In this document: positions 1 through 9,103 of the stretch, one piece after another
How the letters are laid out: each line of letters starts with the position of its first letter
How positions within the stretch are numbered: the stretch's first letter is position 1
Assembly: GCA_030123545.1 (NCBI GenBank)
Contig: CP126124.1
Location: 1,550,001 to 1,614,000, forward strand
Length of the DNA: 64,000 bases
Source: Burkholderiaceae bacterium
GTDB taxonomy: Bacteria; Pseudomonadota; Gammaproteobacteria; Burkholderiales; Burkholderiaceae_C
Reading direction: 5' to 3'
Made by a program: the position numbers and the translations under genes
Notes under the pieces: model-generated
Told to the model about the DNA's origin: nothing
Database searches by the model: none
Seen by the model: only the letters and a program-made list of their open reading frames with translations

Positions 1-743
1 TCGCCGGCCAGGTCGACGCTGCCCTTGCCGTCGAAGTCGACCGCGTACTTGGCGACGCTCGACGGCATGAACTGCGGCATGCCCATCGCGCCGGCGTAGC
101 TGCCGCGCGGCGCGAGCGGGTCGGTGCCGCTGCGGTGCGCCCACAGCAGGAACTGCTCGAGTTCGCCGCGGAAGAACGCGCTGCGCTCGGCCGCGCGCGG
201 GTGCGCTGCCGGGAAGTCGAACGCGAGCGTGGAGAGCGCGTCGATCACGCGAAAGTTCCCCATCTGGCGGCCGTAGATCGTCTCGACGCCGAGGATGCCG
301 ATGACGATCTGCGGCGGTACGCCGTACTGCTGCTCGGCGCGCGCCAGCGCATCGCGGTTCTCCTGCCAGAAGCGCACGCCGGCGCGGATGCGTGCCGCGT
401 TCACGAAGCGGCTGCGATAGACGGTCCAGTTCTTCAGCGTGCCGGCGGGCGGCGGCAGCATCAGCCGCGGCACGTTCGGCAGGAAGCGCGCCTCGCCTAT
501 CGCCTCGCGCACCCAGGCCGGGTCCAGGTCGTCGCGCTGCGCGATGTCGGCGGCGGCCTGCATCGCGTCAGCGCGGGCGGCGTAGGTGACTGCGTCGCTC
601 GCCGTGCTCGCCGGCTTGCCTGGCCCGGCATCGGCCTGTGCCAGTTTCTTGATGCCTTTTGCGGCAAAAGCCGAGGCGGTACCTACGCAGAGCGCTATCA
701 CTGCGATAGCACTCGCGATTTTTCTCCCAGTCAGCGTGGCCAC
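1..743 (-). CDS. mltB: Lytic murein transglycosylase B, 3' part outside the window
   Basis: Lytic transglycosylases of the MltB/Slt35 family cleave peptidoglycan glycan strands in the periplasm. The reading frame begins at a GTG (743-741) that overlaps the last 13 bases of the upstream transglutaminase gene in another frame, which suggests translational coupling. Residues 1-28 form a signal peptide (basic start, hydrophobic core, small residues before an Ala-Ala-Lys). The family's active-site stretch VETIYGR is present, with the likely catalytic Glu near residue 154, and further on comes GAMGMPQFMPSS, typical of this family. About 247 codons are visible; the C-terminus lies before base 1. The start codon is inferred from the signal peptide, as no strong ribosome binding site is seen. 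Confidence 0.88.
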   Translation of the reverse strand, partial: MATLTGRKIASAIAVIALCVGTASAFAAKGIKKLAQADAGPGKPASTASDAVTYAARADAMQAAADIAQRDDLDPAWVREAIGEARFLPNVPRLMLPPPAGTLKNWTVYRSRFVNAARIRAGVRFWQENRDALARAEQQYGVPPQIVIGILGVETIYGRQMGNFRVIDALSTLAFDFPAAHPRAAERSAFFRGELEQFLLWAHRSGTDPLAPRGSYAGAMGMPQFMPSSVAKYAVDFDGKGSVDLAG

Positions 744-2794
744 TTCAGTCGCTCGAGTTCACGTTGCAGCGGGGCCAGCCGGCCGCGCTCCGTTGCAGCA
801 TAGCGCAAGGCTTCGAGCCGCAGCAGCCAGTCGGCCAGCGGCGCGGCCGCGTCGCCGAAGCGCTGCCGCGCGGCGGCGGCGATAGCTCGCGGCGGCGCGC
901 TTGCGGCGAGCGGCAGGCCGAGCGCGCGCAGGCGAGCGCGCACGCGCTCCAGCAGGCGCAGCCACGGGTCGTGCTGGCGCTGGTCCCACCAGCTCCATGC
1001 GGCAGCCAGCAGGCTCGCGGCGACGACCAGCGCGATCAGCAGGCGGCCCAGGTCCTCGCGCGACGGGGCGTCGAAGCCGAGGCTGCGCAGCAGATCGAAC
1101 TGCCGGCTCTGCGTGTAGTTCAGCACCCACTGGTTCCAGCGGTTGTTCATCGCTTCCCAAAATGCGCGCAGGTCGTGCGCAAGCGTCGGGCTGACCCCGT
1201 CGATCACCGACGCGAACACACCGGCCGGCGGCGCGAGTCGTGCGAGCGCGCCGATCCGGCTCGGCGCGACCGCCGCGGTCGGATCGACCCGCACCCAGCC
1301 GCGCCCCGGGCTCCAGACCTCGGCCCAGGCGTGGGCGTCGCTCTGGCGCACCACCCAGTCGCCGTCGACCGGATTCTGCGAGCCGCCCTGGTAGCCGGTC
1401 ACGATTCGCGCCGGCACGCCAAGCGCGCGCATCAGCACGACGAACGCGGACGCGATGTGCTCGCAGAAACCCTGCTTGCGATCGAACCAGAATTCGTCGG
1501 CGGTGTTGCGGCCGTAGGTGCCGGGCTCCAACGTGTAGCGGTAGCCGCCGCCGCGCAGCCGCGCCAGCACCAGGTTCACCAGCGTCAGCGCGTCGGCATC
1601 AGCGTAGCGCGGCTCACTGCGAATCTGCGCGGCCAGCGCCAGCGTGCGCGGGTCGTAGCCGGCCGGCAGTTCGAGATCGCGTTGCAGGGTCAGCGCATCG
1701 GGCACCACGTCGTAGCGGAAATCAGGGTGGCTGGTCGCGCGATAGCGCACGATGTCGGTGATCGGCCGGTTGGCGCGCCACAGCAAAGCCGGTCCGCGCG
1801 TCAGTTCGTAGCCGGGCAGTTGCGGCGCGCGGTCGGCCGCGTCCAGCACGAAAACCCAGGGCCGGTTGTCCGGCTGCAGCGTGACCTGGTAGTGCACCGC
1901 GCGGCCGGCGACCTGCAGCCTGTCGAAGGTGGCGTCTACATCGAAGCGGCGCGGCGCGGCGCGCCATTCGCGCCCGTCGAACTGCGACAGCACCGGACCG
2001 CGGAAGTACAGCTCGAACGGCGCGGGCACCGGCCCGTCGAAGCGAATCCGCATCGCGATGCTGTCGTCGAGCGCGAGGCTTGCGATCGCGCCGACTTCCA
2101 TCGTCGAAGACAGGCCGCTGCGCCCGCTCATCGCGTCGTCGGGGATACCCCACAGCGGCGCGAGCCGCGGGAACAGCATGAACAGCGCCGCCATCACCGG
2201 AGCGCCGAGCAGCGCCATCCAGCCCGCGGTGCGCGCCGCATGCACGAGCGGCGGCCGGCCCACCGGCATGTGCGCGTTCACCAGCGCGGTCAGCAGCCCG
2301 AGCAGGCCGATCAGCATCGCCGCCGCGACGAGCAGCGACTGCGAGAAGAAGAAGTTCGTGAGCATCGTGAAGAAGCCCAGGAAGAAGATCACGAACGCGT
2401 CGCGGCGCGCGCGCAGCTCCAGCGTTTTTAGCGCGAGCAGGCCGACGATCAGCGTGACGCCGGCGTCTCGGCCGAGCAGCGTGCTGTAGTTCAGCCAGGT
2501 CGCAGCGATGGTCACGACCAGCAGCACCAGGATCCATCGACCTTGCGGCAGCGGACGCGCTCGCAGCGAGAGCCAGCCGCGCCAGGCCAGCACCCCGACC
2601 GCCAGCGCGCTGCACCACGGCGGCAGCCGGCCGAGCTGCGGCAGCAAGATCCAGCCGATCACCGCGAGCAGGAACAGCGTGTCGCGCGTATCGCGTGGCA
2701 GCGCGCGCAGGCGCGCGCTCAGACCACCGGCGTGATTGCCGCCTGCATGATTGCCGCCGACGGCCGCCCCAGCTTCGCGCCGCAGGCTCAGCAT
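731..2794 (-). CDS. TgpA-type membrane protein with transglutaminase-like domain
   Basis: The 687-residue protein starts with several hydrophobic segments (about residues 38-220), followed by a periplasmic transglutaminase-like domain and one more membrane segment near residue 580. The papain-like triad is visible: Cys444 in GFCEHIASAF, His488 in SDAHAWAEVW and Asp504 in VDPTAAV. TgpA of Pseudomonas has this layout and is essential there, but its substrate is unsettled. The ATG at 2794 overlaps the stop of the upstream DUF58 gene by 7 bases, so the two are coupled; an in-frame extension further upstream only runs antiparallel to sense through the DUF58 gene and is not real coding. It belongs to a moxR-DUF58-tgpA operon. 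Confidence 0.9.
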   Translation of the reverse strand: MLSLRREAGAAVGGNHAGGNHAGGLSARLRALPRDTRDTLFLLAVIGWILLPQLGRLPPWCSALAVGVLAWRGWLSLRARPLPQGRWILVLLVVTIAATWLNYSTLLGRDAGVTLIVGLLALKTLELRARRDAFVIFFLGFFTMLTNFFFSQSLLVAAAMLIGLLGLLTALVNAHMPVGRPPLVHAARTAGWMALLGAPVMAALFMLFPRLAPLWGIPDDAMSGRSGLSSTMEVGAIASLALDDSIAMRIRFDGPVPAPFELYFRGPVLSQFDGREWRAAPRRFDVDATFDRLQVAGRAVHYQVTLQPDNRPWVFVLDAADRAPQLPGYELTRGPALLWRANRPITDIVRYRATSHPDFRYDVVPDALTLQRDLELPAGYDPRTLALAAQIRSEPRYADADALTLVNLVLARLRGGGYRYTLEPGTYGRNTADEFWFDRKQGFCEHIASAFVVLMRALGVPARIVTGYQGGSQNPVDGDWVVRQSDAHAWAEVWSPGRGWVRVDPTAAVAPSRIGALARLAPPAGVFASVIDGVSPTLAHDLRAFWEAMNNRWNQWVLNYTQSRQFDLLRSLGFDAPSREDLGRLLIALVVAASLLAAAWSWWDQRQHDPWLRLLERVRARLRALGLPLAASAPPRAIAAAARQRFGDAAAPLADWLLRLEALRYAATERGRLAPLQRELERLKWPR

Positions 2795-3770
2795 AGGGCC
2801 AGCGCTTCCAGGCAGCGCCGCCGCTGCGCGTCGCCGCTGGCCGGCGTCACCGTCAGCCCCGGCAGCCGCAGGCCGTAGCGCAGGTTCAGGCCGTCGGCGC
2901 GCAGCACCCAGGCGCACAGCCTGGACAGCCGCTGCTCGGCGGGCAGCGCACCGGCCTGCGCGAAGTCCAGCCACAACTCGTTCGCCTGCGCGCGTTCGGT
3001 GTCGCGGCTCACCAGCTCGCCACTGCCGCCGGCCAGCGTCTTCGCGGCCTTCTTCCACAGCACGAGCCGCGCCGGATCGCCGCGCCGGTAGGCGCGCGCG
3101 CCGTCGAACTCGGTGCTGGCCATCAGCGGATCGACGCGGCCGCCGCCGCGCGGCTCGCCCGGCGGCAGCGCCGGCGCGCGCGGCTCGGGCGCCGGATAGA
3201 CCAGCACCCGCGCGGCCGGTCGCCAGATCGACCAGACGCGGAAGGTGCCGAGCGGATAGCGGGTCTCGGCGATCAGCGTCGGCGCCTGCTGCAACCCGCG
3301 CCCGGCCGGCTGGAACGCGATGCGCAGCGTCGTGCTGCCCTGCGCCGGCACGTCCGTCCAGGCCCAGCGTCGTTCGCCGGCGGTGGTGAGGCCGACGCCG
3401 TAGCGCACCGTGCGGCGCCGGCTCGCGAGCTGTACTTCGAGCGTCGCGCTGGCGCCGAGAAAGCAGGGGCTGGGCGCGGCCAGGTTCAGCGTGAGGCCGC
3501 GCAGCGTCGCATGGCACACGTACATGCTGACCAGGCCGCAGCCGGTCAGCAGAAAGGTCAATAGATACCCGAGGTTCAGCTGGTAGTTGATCGATGCCAC
3601 CAGCAGCACGACGAGCGTCGCGCCCAGCATCAGCCCGGCGCGGGTCGGCAGTATGTACACGTTGCGCTGGCGCAGCACGATCGTGTCGCTCGGCGCGATG
3701 CGGTTGTGCCACCACTGCCGCGCTCGCGCGGCCAAGTGCGAGACCGGGTTGCGACGCGTGAGCGCGGTCA

Positions 3771-3774
<4 letters not shown>
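2788..3774 (-). CDS. DUF58 domain-containing protein
   Basis: A 328-residue protein with two hydrophobic segments around residues 45-85, followed by a soluble region ending in the DUF58 domain (a von Willebrand A-like fold), seen in the EFDGARAYRRGDPARLVLWKK stretch typical of the family. DUF58 proteins are nearly always encoded beside a MoxR ATPase and a transglutaminase, as here; the trio is thought to act as an envelope-linked chaperone or maturation system, but no reaction is proven. Its start overlaps the stop of moxR by 4 bases (ATGA), and its stop overlaps the tgpA start. Confidence 0.88.
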
Positions 3775-4691
<917 letters not shown>

Positions 4692-4750
4692 GCGATGAGA
4701 TTATCCGAGAACCCCTTGCGTGCACCGCCGCGGTCCACGGAGCCGTCCTG

Positions 4751-5704
4751 ATGGGCCGCACCGGCTACTTCAGCCATCCGGACTGCCGGCTTCACGACAT
4801 GGGGCCCGGGCATCCCGAATGCCCGGAGCGGCTCGACGCGATCGCCGACCGCTTGCTCGCGACTGGCGTGCTCGACGCGCTGGAGCAGCGCGAGGCGACA
4901 CCGGCGAATGTCGGCGAGTTGCTGCTGGCGCATGGCAGGCGCCATGTGGCGGCGCTGCGCGGCCTGAGTGAAATGCTCGAAGAGGAGATTGCGGCCGGCG
5001 GGCCGGGCCGCTATTCGCTCGACCCGGACACCTCGATGAACGGCGCCACCTACCGCGCCGCGCTGCTGTCGGCCGGCGCCGCGATCGACGCGGTGGACGC
5101 GGTGCTGGCGGGCGAACTGGAGAACGCGTTCTGCGCGACGCGCCCGCCGGGGCATCACGCGACGCGCAACCAGGCGATGGGGTTCTGTTTCTTCAGCAAC
5201 GTCGCGATTGCCGCGAAATACGCGCTCGAGCGGCATGGGCTGCAGCGGGTCGCGGTCGTCGATTTCGACGTGCACCACGGCAACGGCACCGAAGACATCC
5301 TCGCCGGCGACGAGCGCACGCTGATGGTCGGCTTCTTCCAGCACCCGTTCTACCCGTACAGCGGCGCCGATCCGCGCGGCGCGAACATGCTGAACCTGCC
5401 GGTGCCGGCCTACACGCGCGGCCTGGCGATCCGCGAACTGGTCGACACGCTGCTGCTGCCGCGGCTCGACGCGTTCGCGCCGCAACTGGTGCTGTGCAGC
5501 GCCGGCTTCGACGCGCACCGCGACGACGAGCTGGGCCAGCTCGGCCTGGTTGAGCAGGACTACGCCTGGATCACCGAGCACGTGAAGCGAATCGCGCGCC
5601 GCCATGCGGGCGGGCGCATCGTCTCGTGCCTCGAGGGCGGCTACAACCTCGACGCGCTGGCGCGCAGCGTGGAAGCGCATCTGCGCGTGCTCTCTGAGAT
5701 CTGA
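4751..5704 (+). CDS. Histone deacetylase family protein (acetyl-amide hydrolase)
   Basis: A 317-residue zinc amidohydrolase of the histone deacetylase / acetylpolyamine amidohydrolase superfamily. The active-site signature is complete: RPPGHHAT with His135-His136, GFCFFSNVAIAA, and DFDVHHGNGT with the zinc ligands Asp173 and His175; GFDAHRDDELG supplies the third ligand. Bacterial members act on acetylated small molecules, polyamines or proteins in the cytoplasm; the substrate here cannot be read from sequence. I chose the ATG at 4751 because the family begins with a TGYFSHPDC-like stretch; an in-frame start at 4676 would add 25 unconserved residues that overlap the divergent moxR start. The stop is 1 base before the next gene's ATG. 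Confidence 0.9.
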   Translation: MGRTGYFSHPDCRLHDMGPGHPECPERLDAIADRLLATGVLDALEQREATPANVGELLLAHGRRHVAALRGLSEMLEEEIAAGGPGRYSLDPDTSMNGATYRAALLSAGAAIDAVDAVLAGELENAFCATRPPGHHATRNQAMGFCFFSNVAIAAKYALERHGLQRVAVVDFDVHHGNGTEDILAGDERTLMVGFFQHPFYPYSGADPRGANMLNLPVPAYTRGLAIRELVDTLLLPRLDAFAPQLVLCSAGFDAHRDDELGQLGLVEQDYAWITEHVKRIARRHAGGRIVSCLEGGYNLDALARSVEAHLRVLSEI

Positions 5705-5705
5705 C

Positions 5706-7004
5706 ATGGCGGCCGGCGTACCGACCGTGATGGCGCTGGCGCCGCGCATCGACGATCTGCAGGACTGGTTCCAGGCGCTGACACGGCCGACCGCGCTGCT
5801 CGAACTGCTGGTGCTCGCGGTCTGCTTCGTCGTGGCCTGGGCCGTGGCCTGGCTCGGGCGCCGCGTCGCGCATCCGGACGCGAACTCGATCTGGTATGGC
5901 CGCAAGCTGTTCGACGGCGTGATGTTCCCGCTGCTGCTGCTGTGCGCGGGCGTGGTCGCGCGCGAGGCGCTGGAGAACCGCATCCCGTTCGCGGTGTTCC
6001 GCATCGCGATGCCGGTGCTGGTGTCGCTGGCGGCGATCCGGCTCGGCGTCAAGGTGCTGCAGGCCGCGTTCCCCCACGCGCCGCTGGTGCGGGCGCTCGA
6101 GCGCACCGTGTCCTGGCTCGCCTGGATTGCCGTCGTGCTGTGGATCAGCGGCTTCCTGCCGCTGCTGCTCGACCAGTTCGACAAGATCACCTGGAAGGTG
6201 GGGGGCAGCCGCATCTCGATCACCGACATGATCGCCGGCGTGCTGACCACCGGCGTGGTGCTGCTGATCGCGCTGTGGATCTCGTCGGCGATCGAAAACC
6301 GGCTGCTGCGCAATGCGAGCGGCAACGAACTGTCGGTGCGCAAGGCGATCAGCAATGCGATCCGCGCGGTGCTGGTGTTCGTCGGTCTGCTGATCGCGTT
6401 GTCGGCGGCCGGCATCGACCTGACCGCGCTCTCGGTGTTGGGCGGCGCGATCGGCGTCGGGATCGGCATCGGCCTGCAGCAACTGGCGGCGAACTACGTC
6501 AGCGGCTTCGTCATTTTGGCCGAGCGCAGGCTCCGTATCGGCGACAACGTGCGCGTCGACAGCTTCGAGGGCTTCATCACCGACGTGACCGCGCGCTACA
6601 CGATGATCCGATCGACGGCCGGGCGCGAATCGATCGTGCCGAACGCGATGATGACCACGCAGCGCGTGGAAAACCTGTCGCTGTCGGACCGTAATGTCTG
6701 GCTCTCGACGGTCGTGGTGGTCGGGCAAGACAGCGATGTCGATCTGGTGATCCGGCTGCTGCTCGACGCCGCGCTGCAAAGCCCGCGCGTGCTGCGCCAG
6801 CCGGCGCCGATGGCGGCGCTGTCCGCGTTTCCGGCCGACGGGCTGGAATTCACTGTCGGCTACTGGATCGCCGACCCGGAGAACGGGCAACTCGGGCTGC
6901 GTTCCGAAATCAACCTGGCGATCCTGCGTGCGCTGCGTGCCAATGGCATCGAACTGCCGTATCCGCAGCGCGTGTTGCGCCGGAGCCGGACCGGGCCGGC
7001 GTGA
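5706..7004 (+). CDS. MscS-family mechanosensitive ion channel
   Basis: A 432-residue inner-membrane protein with about six hydrophobic segments between residues 30 and 265, the last being the Gly/Ala-rich pore helix (VLGGAIGVGIGIGLQQLAANYVSG). After the pore comes the MscS beta domain (LRIGDNVRVDSFEGFITDV, then the NAMMTTQRVENLS stretch) and a C-terminal alpha/beta region. Such channels open under membrane tension and release solutes on osmotic downshock. It starts one base after the deacetylase-like gene and is probably cotranscribed with it. It is longer than E. coli MscS (286 residues), with extra N-terminal membrane segments. Confidence 0.9.
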   Translation: MAAGVPTVMALAPRIDDLQDWFQALTRPTALLELLVLAVCFVVAWAVAWLGRRVAHPDANSIWYGRKLFDGVMFPLLLLCAGVVAREALENRIPFAVFRIAMPVLVSLAAIRLGVKVLQAAFPHAPLVRALERTVSWLAWIAVVLWISGFLPLLLDQFDKITWKVGGSRISITDMIAGVLTTGVVLLIALWISSAIENRLLRNASGNELSVRKAISNAIRAVLVFVGLLIALSAAGIDLTALSVLGGAIGVGIGIGLQQLAANYVSGFVILAERRLRIGDNVRVDSFEGFITDVTARYTMIRSTAGRESIVPNAMMTTQRVENLSLSDRNVWLSTVVVVGQDSDVDLVIRLLLDAALQSPRVLRQPAPMAALSAFPADGLEFTVGYWIADPENGQLGLRSEINLAILRALRANGIELPYPQRVLRRSRTGPA

Positions 7005-7032
7005 GTGCGCGGTTTTCGGTTATCATAAAAAA

Positions 7033-7046
7033 AGAACGGTCGTGCT
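7033..7046. promoter_or_regulatory. Imperfect inverted repeat upstream of etfB, candidate TetR-type operator
   Basis: AGAACGGTCGTGCT is a near-perfect palindrome: arms AGAACG and CGTGCT, with 5 of 6 positions complementary. It lies in an AT-rich stretch (7021-7052) about 100 bases before etfB and would overlap a promoter there. The form AGAACGNNCGTTCT is what I would expect for a fatty-acid-responsive TetR regulator (PsrA/FadP type) in front of electron-transfer flavoprotein genes; that link is from memory and not verified. Confidence 0.4.
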
Positions 7047-7145
7047 ATTTTTCGTTGGTGACACCGATCCGCCGGAGGCGGGTTCTAGAATCGATGCGGT
7101 GGCGCCGGCGCCTGTTCCGTTCAACTCATTAGCGGAGTCGTGAAG

Positions 7146-7895
7146 ATGAAAATCCTGGTCGCAGTCAAGCGTGTGGTCGACTACAACGTGAAGGTGCGGG
7201 TGAAATCCGACAACACCGGCGTCGACATCGCGAACGTGAAGATGAGCATGAATCCATTTGACGAAATCGCCATCGAAGAGGCGGTGCGATTGAAAGAGAA
7301 GGGTGCCGCGACCGAGATCATCGCCGTCTCGTGCGGCGTCGCCCAATGCCAGGAAACCTTGCGCACCGCGATGGCGATCGGCGCCGACCGCGGCATCCTG
7401 GTGCAGACCGACGTCGAACTGCAGCCGCTCGCGGTGGCCAAGCTGCTCAAGGCGCTGGTCGACAAGGAGCAGCCCGGCCTCGTGATCCTGGGCAAGCAGG
7501 CGATCGACGACGACTGCAACCAGACCGGCCAGATGCTCGCCGCGCTGGCCGACCTGCCGCAGGCCACGTTCGCCAGCAAGGTCGAAGTCGCCGGCGAGAA
7601 GGTCAGCGTCACGCGCGAAGTGGACGGCGGGCTGGAGACCGAGCAACTGAGCCTGCCCGCGGTCATCACCACGGATCTCCGGCTGAACGAGCCGCGCTAC
7701 GTCACGCTGCCCAACATCATGAAGGCCAAGAAGAAGCCGCTGGAAACTTTAAAGCCCGAGGACCTGGGCGTCGACGTGACGCCGCGGCTGAAGACCCTGA
7801 AAGTGGCCGAGCCGCCGAAGCGCGGCGCCGGCATCAAGGTGCCCGATGTCGCCACGCTGGTCGACAAGCTGAAGAACGAAGCCAAAGTTATTTGA
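7146..7895 (+). CDS. etfB: Electron transfer flavoprotein, beta subunit
   Basis: The 249-residue small subunit of the electron transfer flavoprotein, which takes electrons from acyl-CoA dehydrogenases and passes them to ETF:ubiquinone oxidoreductase. It opens MKILVAVKRVVDYNVKVRVK and contains MNPFDEIAIEEAVRLKEKG and the family's VILGKQAIDDDCNQTG nucleotide-binding stretch. The ATG at 7146 gives the usual family N-terminus; an in-frame GTG two codons earlier is less likely. It is followed by etfA after 145 bases of repeat DNA, and then by an acyl-CoA dehydrogenase, so the three probably serve fatty or aromatic acyl-CoA oxidation together. Confidence 0.97.
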   Translation: MKILVAVKRVVDYNVKVRVKSDNTGVDIANVKMSMNPFDEIAIEEAVRLKEKGAATEIIAVSCGVAQCQETLRTAMAIGADRGILVQTDVELQPLAVAKLLKALVDKEQPGLVILGKQAIDDDCNQTGQMLAALADLPQATFASKVEVAGEKVSVTREVDGGLETEQLSLPAVITTDLRLNEPRYVTLPNIMKAKKKPLETLKPEDLGVDVTPRLKTLKVAEPPKRGAGIKVPDVATLVDKLKNEAKVI

Positions 7896-8010
7896 CACCC
7901 CCAGGCTTCGCGCACTTCGTGTCGCTACGCCCACCCCCTCGCAGGGGGCGACACCATCGGACCGGCAAAGCCGGATCCGCGGTGTCCCCCGATAAAACCC
8001 AGATACGTGC
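7896..8010 (+). repeat. Dispersed intergenic repeat, copy 1 (partial)
   Basis: Begins CACCCCCAGGCTTCGCGCAC and contains a GC-rich hairpin around the CCCCTCGCAGGGGG core. The first 60 bases closely match the copies at 38092-38248 (inverted) and 43955-44112, after which it diverges. It separates etfB from etfA. I believe such elements are common in Comamonadaceae intergenic regions; their function is unknown. Confidence 0.75.
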
Positions 8011-8040
8011 GAGCCCAGGCCGCCGCAAAGGAGAAAAGAA

Positions 8041-8973
8041 ATGACCGCCCTCGTCATCGCCGAACACGACAACGCTCAACTCAAGGGTGCCACCCTCAAT
8101 ACCGTGACCGCTGCCGCTGCCTGCGGCGGCGAGGTCCATGTGCTGGTGGCCGGCCACAACGCGGCAGCGGTCGCGCAGGCCGCCGCCAAGATCACCGGCG
8201 TCGCGAAGGTGTTGCACGCCGACGGCGAGCCGCTCGCGCATGCGCTGGCCGAGAACGTCGCAGCCCAGGTGCTGGCGCTGGCCGCGAATTACAGCCACAT
8301 CCTGTTTCCGGCAACCGCCAGCGGCAAGAACGTCGCGCCCCGGGTCGCGGCCAAGCTCGATGTCGCGCAGATCAGCGACATCAGCAAGGTCGATGGCCCC
8401 GATACTTTCGAGCGGCCGATCTACGCCGGCAACGCGATCGCGACCGTGCAAAGCGCCGATGCAACCAAGGTGATCACGGTGCGCGGCACCGGGTTCGACC
8501 CTGCACCGGCGAGTGGCGGCAGCGCCGCGGTCGAGACCGTCGCGGCGGTGGCCGACAGCGGCAAGTCGAGCTTCGTCGGCGCCGAGATCGCGAAGAACGA
8601 TCGACCCGAACTGACCGCGGCCAAGATCATCGTCTCGGGTGGCCGGGCGCTGGGCAGCGCGGAAAAGTTCAACGAGGTGATCACGCCGCTGGCCGACAAG
8701 CTCGGCGCCGCGATCGGCGCCAGCCGCGCGGCGGTCGACGCCGGCTACGCGGCGAACGACCTGCAGGTCGGGCAGACCGGCAAGATCGTCGCGCCCGAAC
8801 TCTACATCGCCTGCGGCATCTCGGGCGCGATCCAGCATCTGGCCGGCATGAAGGATTCGAAGGTGATCGTCGCGATCAACAAGGACGAGGAGGCGCCGAT
8901 CTTCAGCGTCGCCGACTACGGCCTGGTCGCCGATCTGTTTGTTGCGGTGCCGGAACTGGTGAAGGCGCTGTAG
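8041..8973 (+). CDS. etfA: Electron transfer flavoprotein, alpha subunit
   Basis: The 310-residue FAD-carrying subunit of the electron transfer flavoprotein. The C-terminal FAD domain is clear: SGGRALGSAEKF, GASRAAVDAGYAANDLQVGQ, GKIVAPELYIACGISGAIQH and INKDEEAPIFSVADYGLVAD. A strong ribosome binding site (AAAGGAG) lies 8 bases before the ATG. Partner of etfB upstream. Confidence 0.97.
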   Translation: MTALVIAEHDNAQLKGATLNTVTAAAACGGEVHVLVAGHNAAAVAQAAAKITGVAKVLHADGEPLAHALAENVAAQVLALAANYSHILFPATASGKNVAPRVAAKLDVAQISDISKVDGPDTFERPIYAGNAIATVQSADATKVITVRGTGFDPAPASGGSAAVETVAAVADSGKSSFVGAEIAKNDRPELTAAKIIVSGGRALGSAEKFNEVITPLADKLGAAIGASRAAVDAGYAANDLQVGQTGKIVAPELYIACGISGAIQHLAGMKDSKVIVAINKDEEAPIFSVADYGLVADLFVAVPELVKAL

Positions 8974-8981
8974 CCGTTTGA

Positions 8982-9090
8982 CTCCCTCCCCCGCTGGGGG
9001 AGGGCAGGGGTGGGGCGGCGGGCCCGGAGATTTCACCGCGTAGGGCGAGCCCCAGCCCAACCTTCCCCCAGCAGGGGAAGGAGACGTTTG
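8982..9090. repeat. GC-rich palindromic intergenic repeat between etfA and the acyl-CoA dehydrogenase gene
   Basis: The segment runs from CTCCCTCCCCCGCTGGGGGA to CTTCCCCCAGCAGGGGAAGG. Each end folds on itself (CCCCCGCTGGGGG, and CCCCCAGCAGGGG with a wobble) and the two ends pair with each other. I recall similar CTCCCTCCCC elements in many beta- and gammaproteobacterial genomes. It may weaken read-through between the ETF genes and the dehydrogenase. Confidence 0.6.
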
Positions 9091-9103
9091 AAGGAGACGG
9101 AAC

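Noticed and set aside
731..3715. A single 994-codon reading frame extending the transglutaminase gene upstream
   Set aside because: The first 300 codons overlap the DUF58 gene in another frame and have Arg/Ala/Asp-rich content without any domain. The real start at 2794 is coupled to the DUF58 stop.
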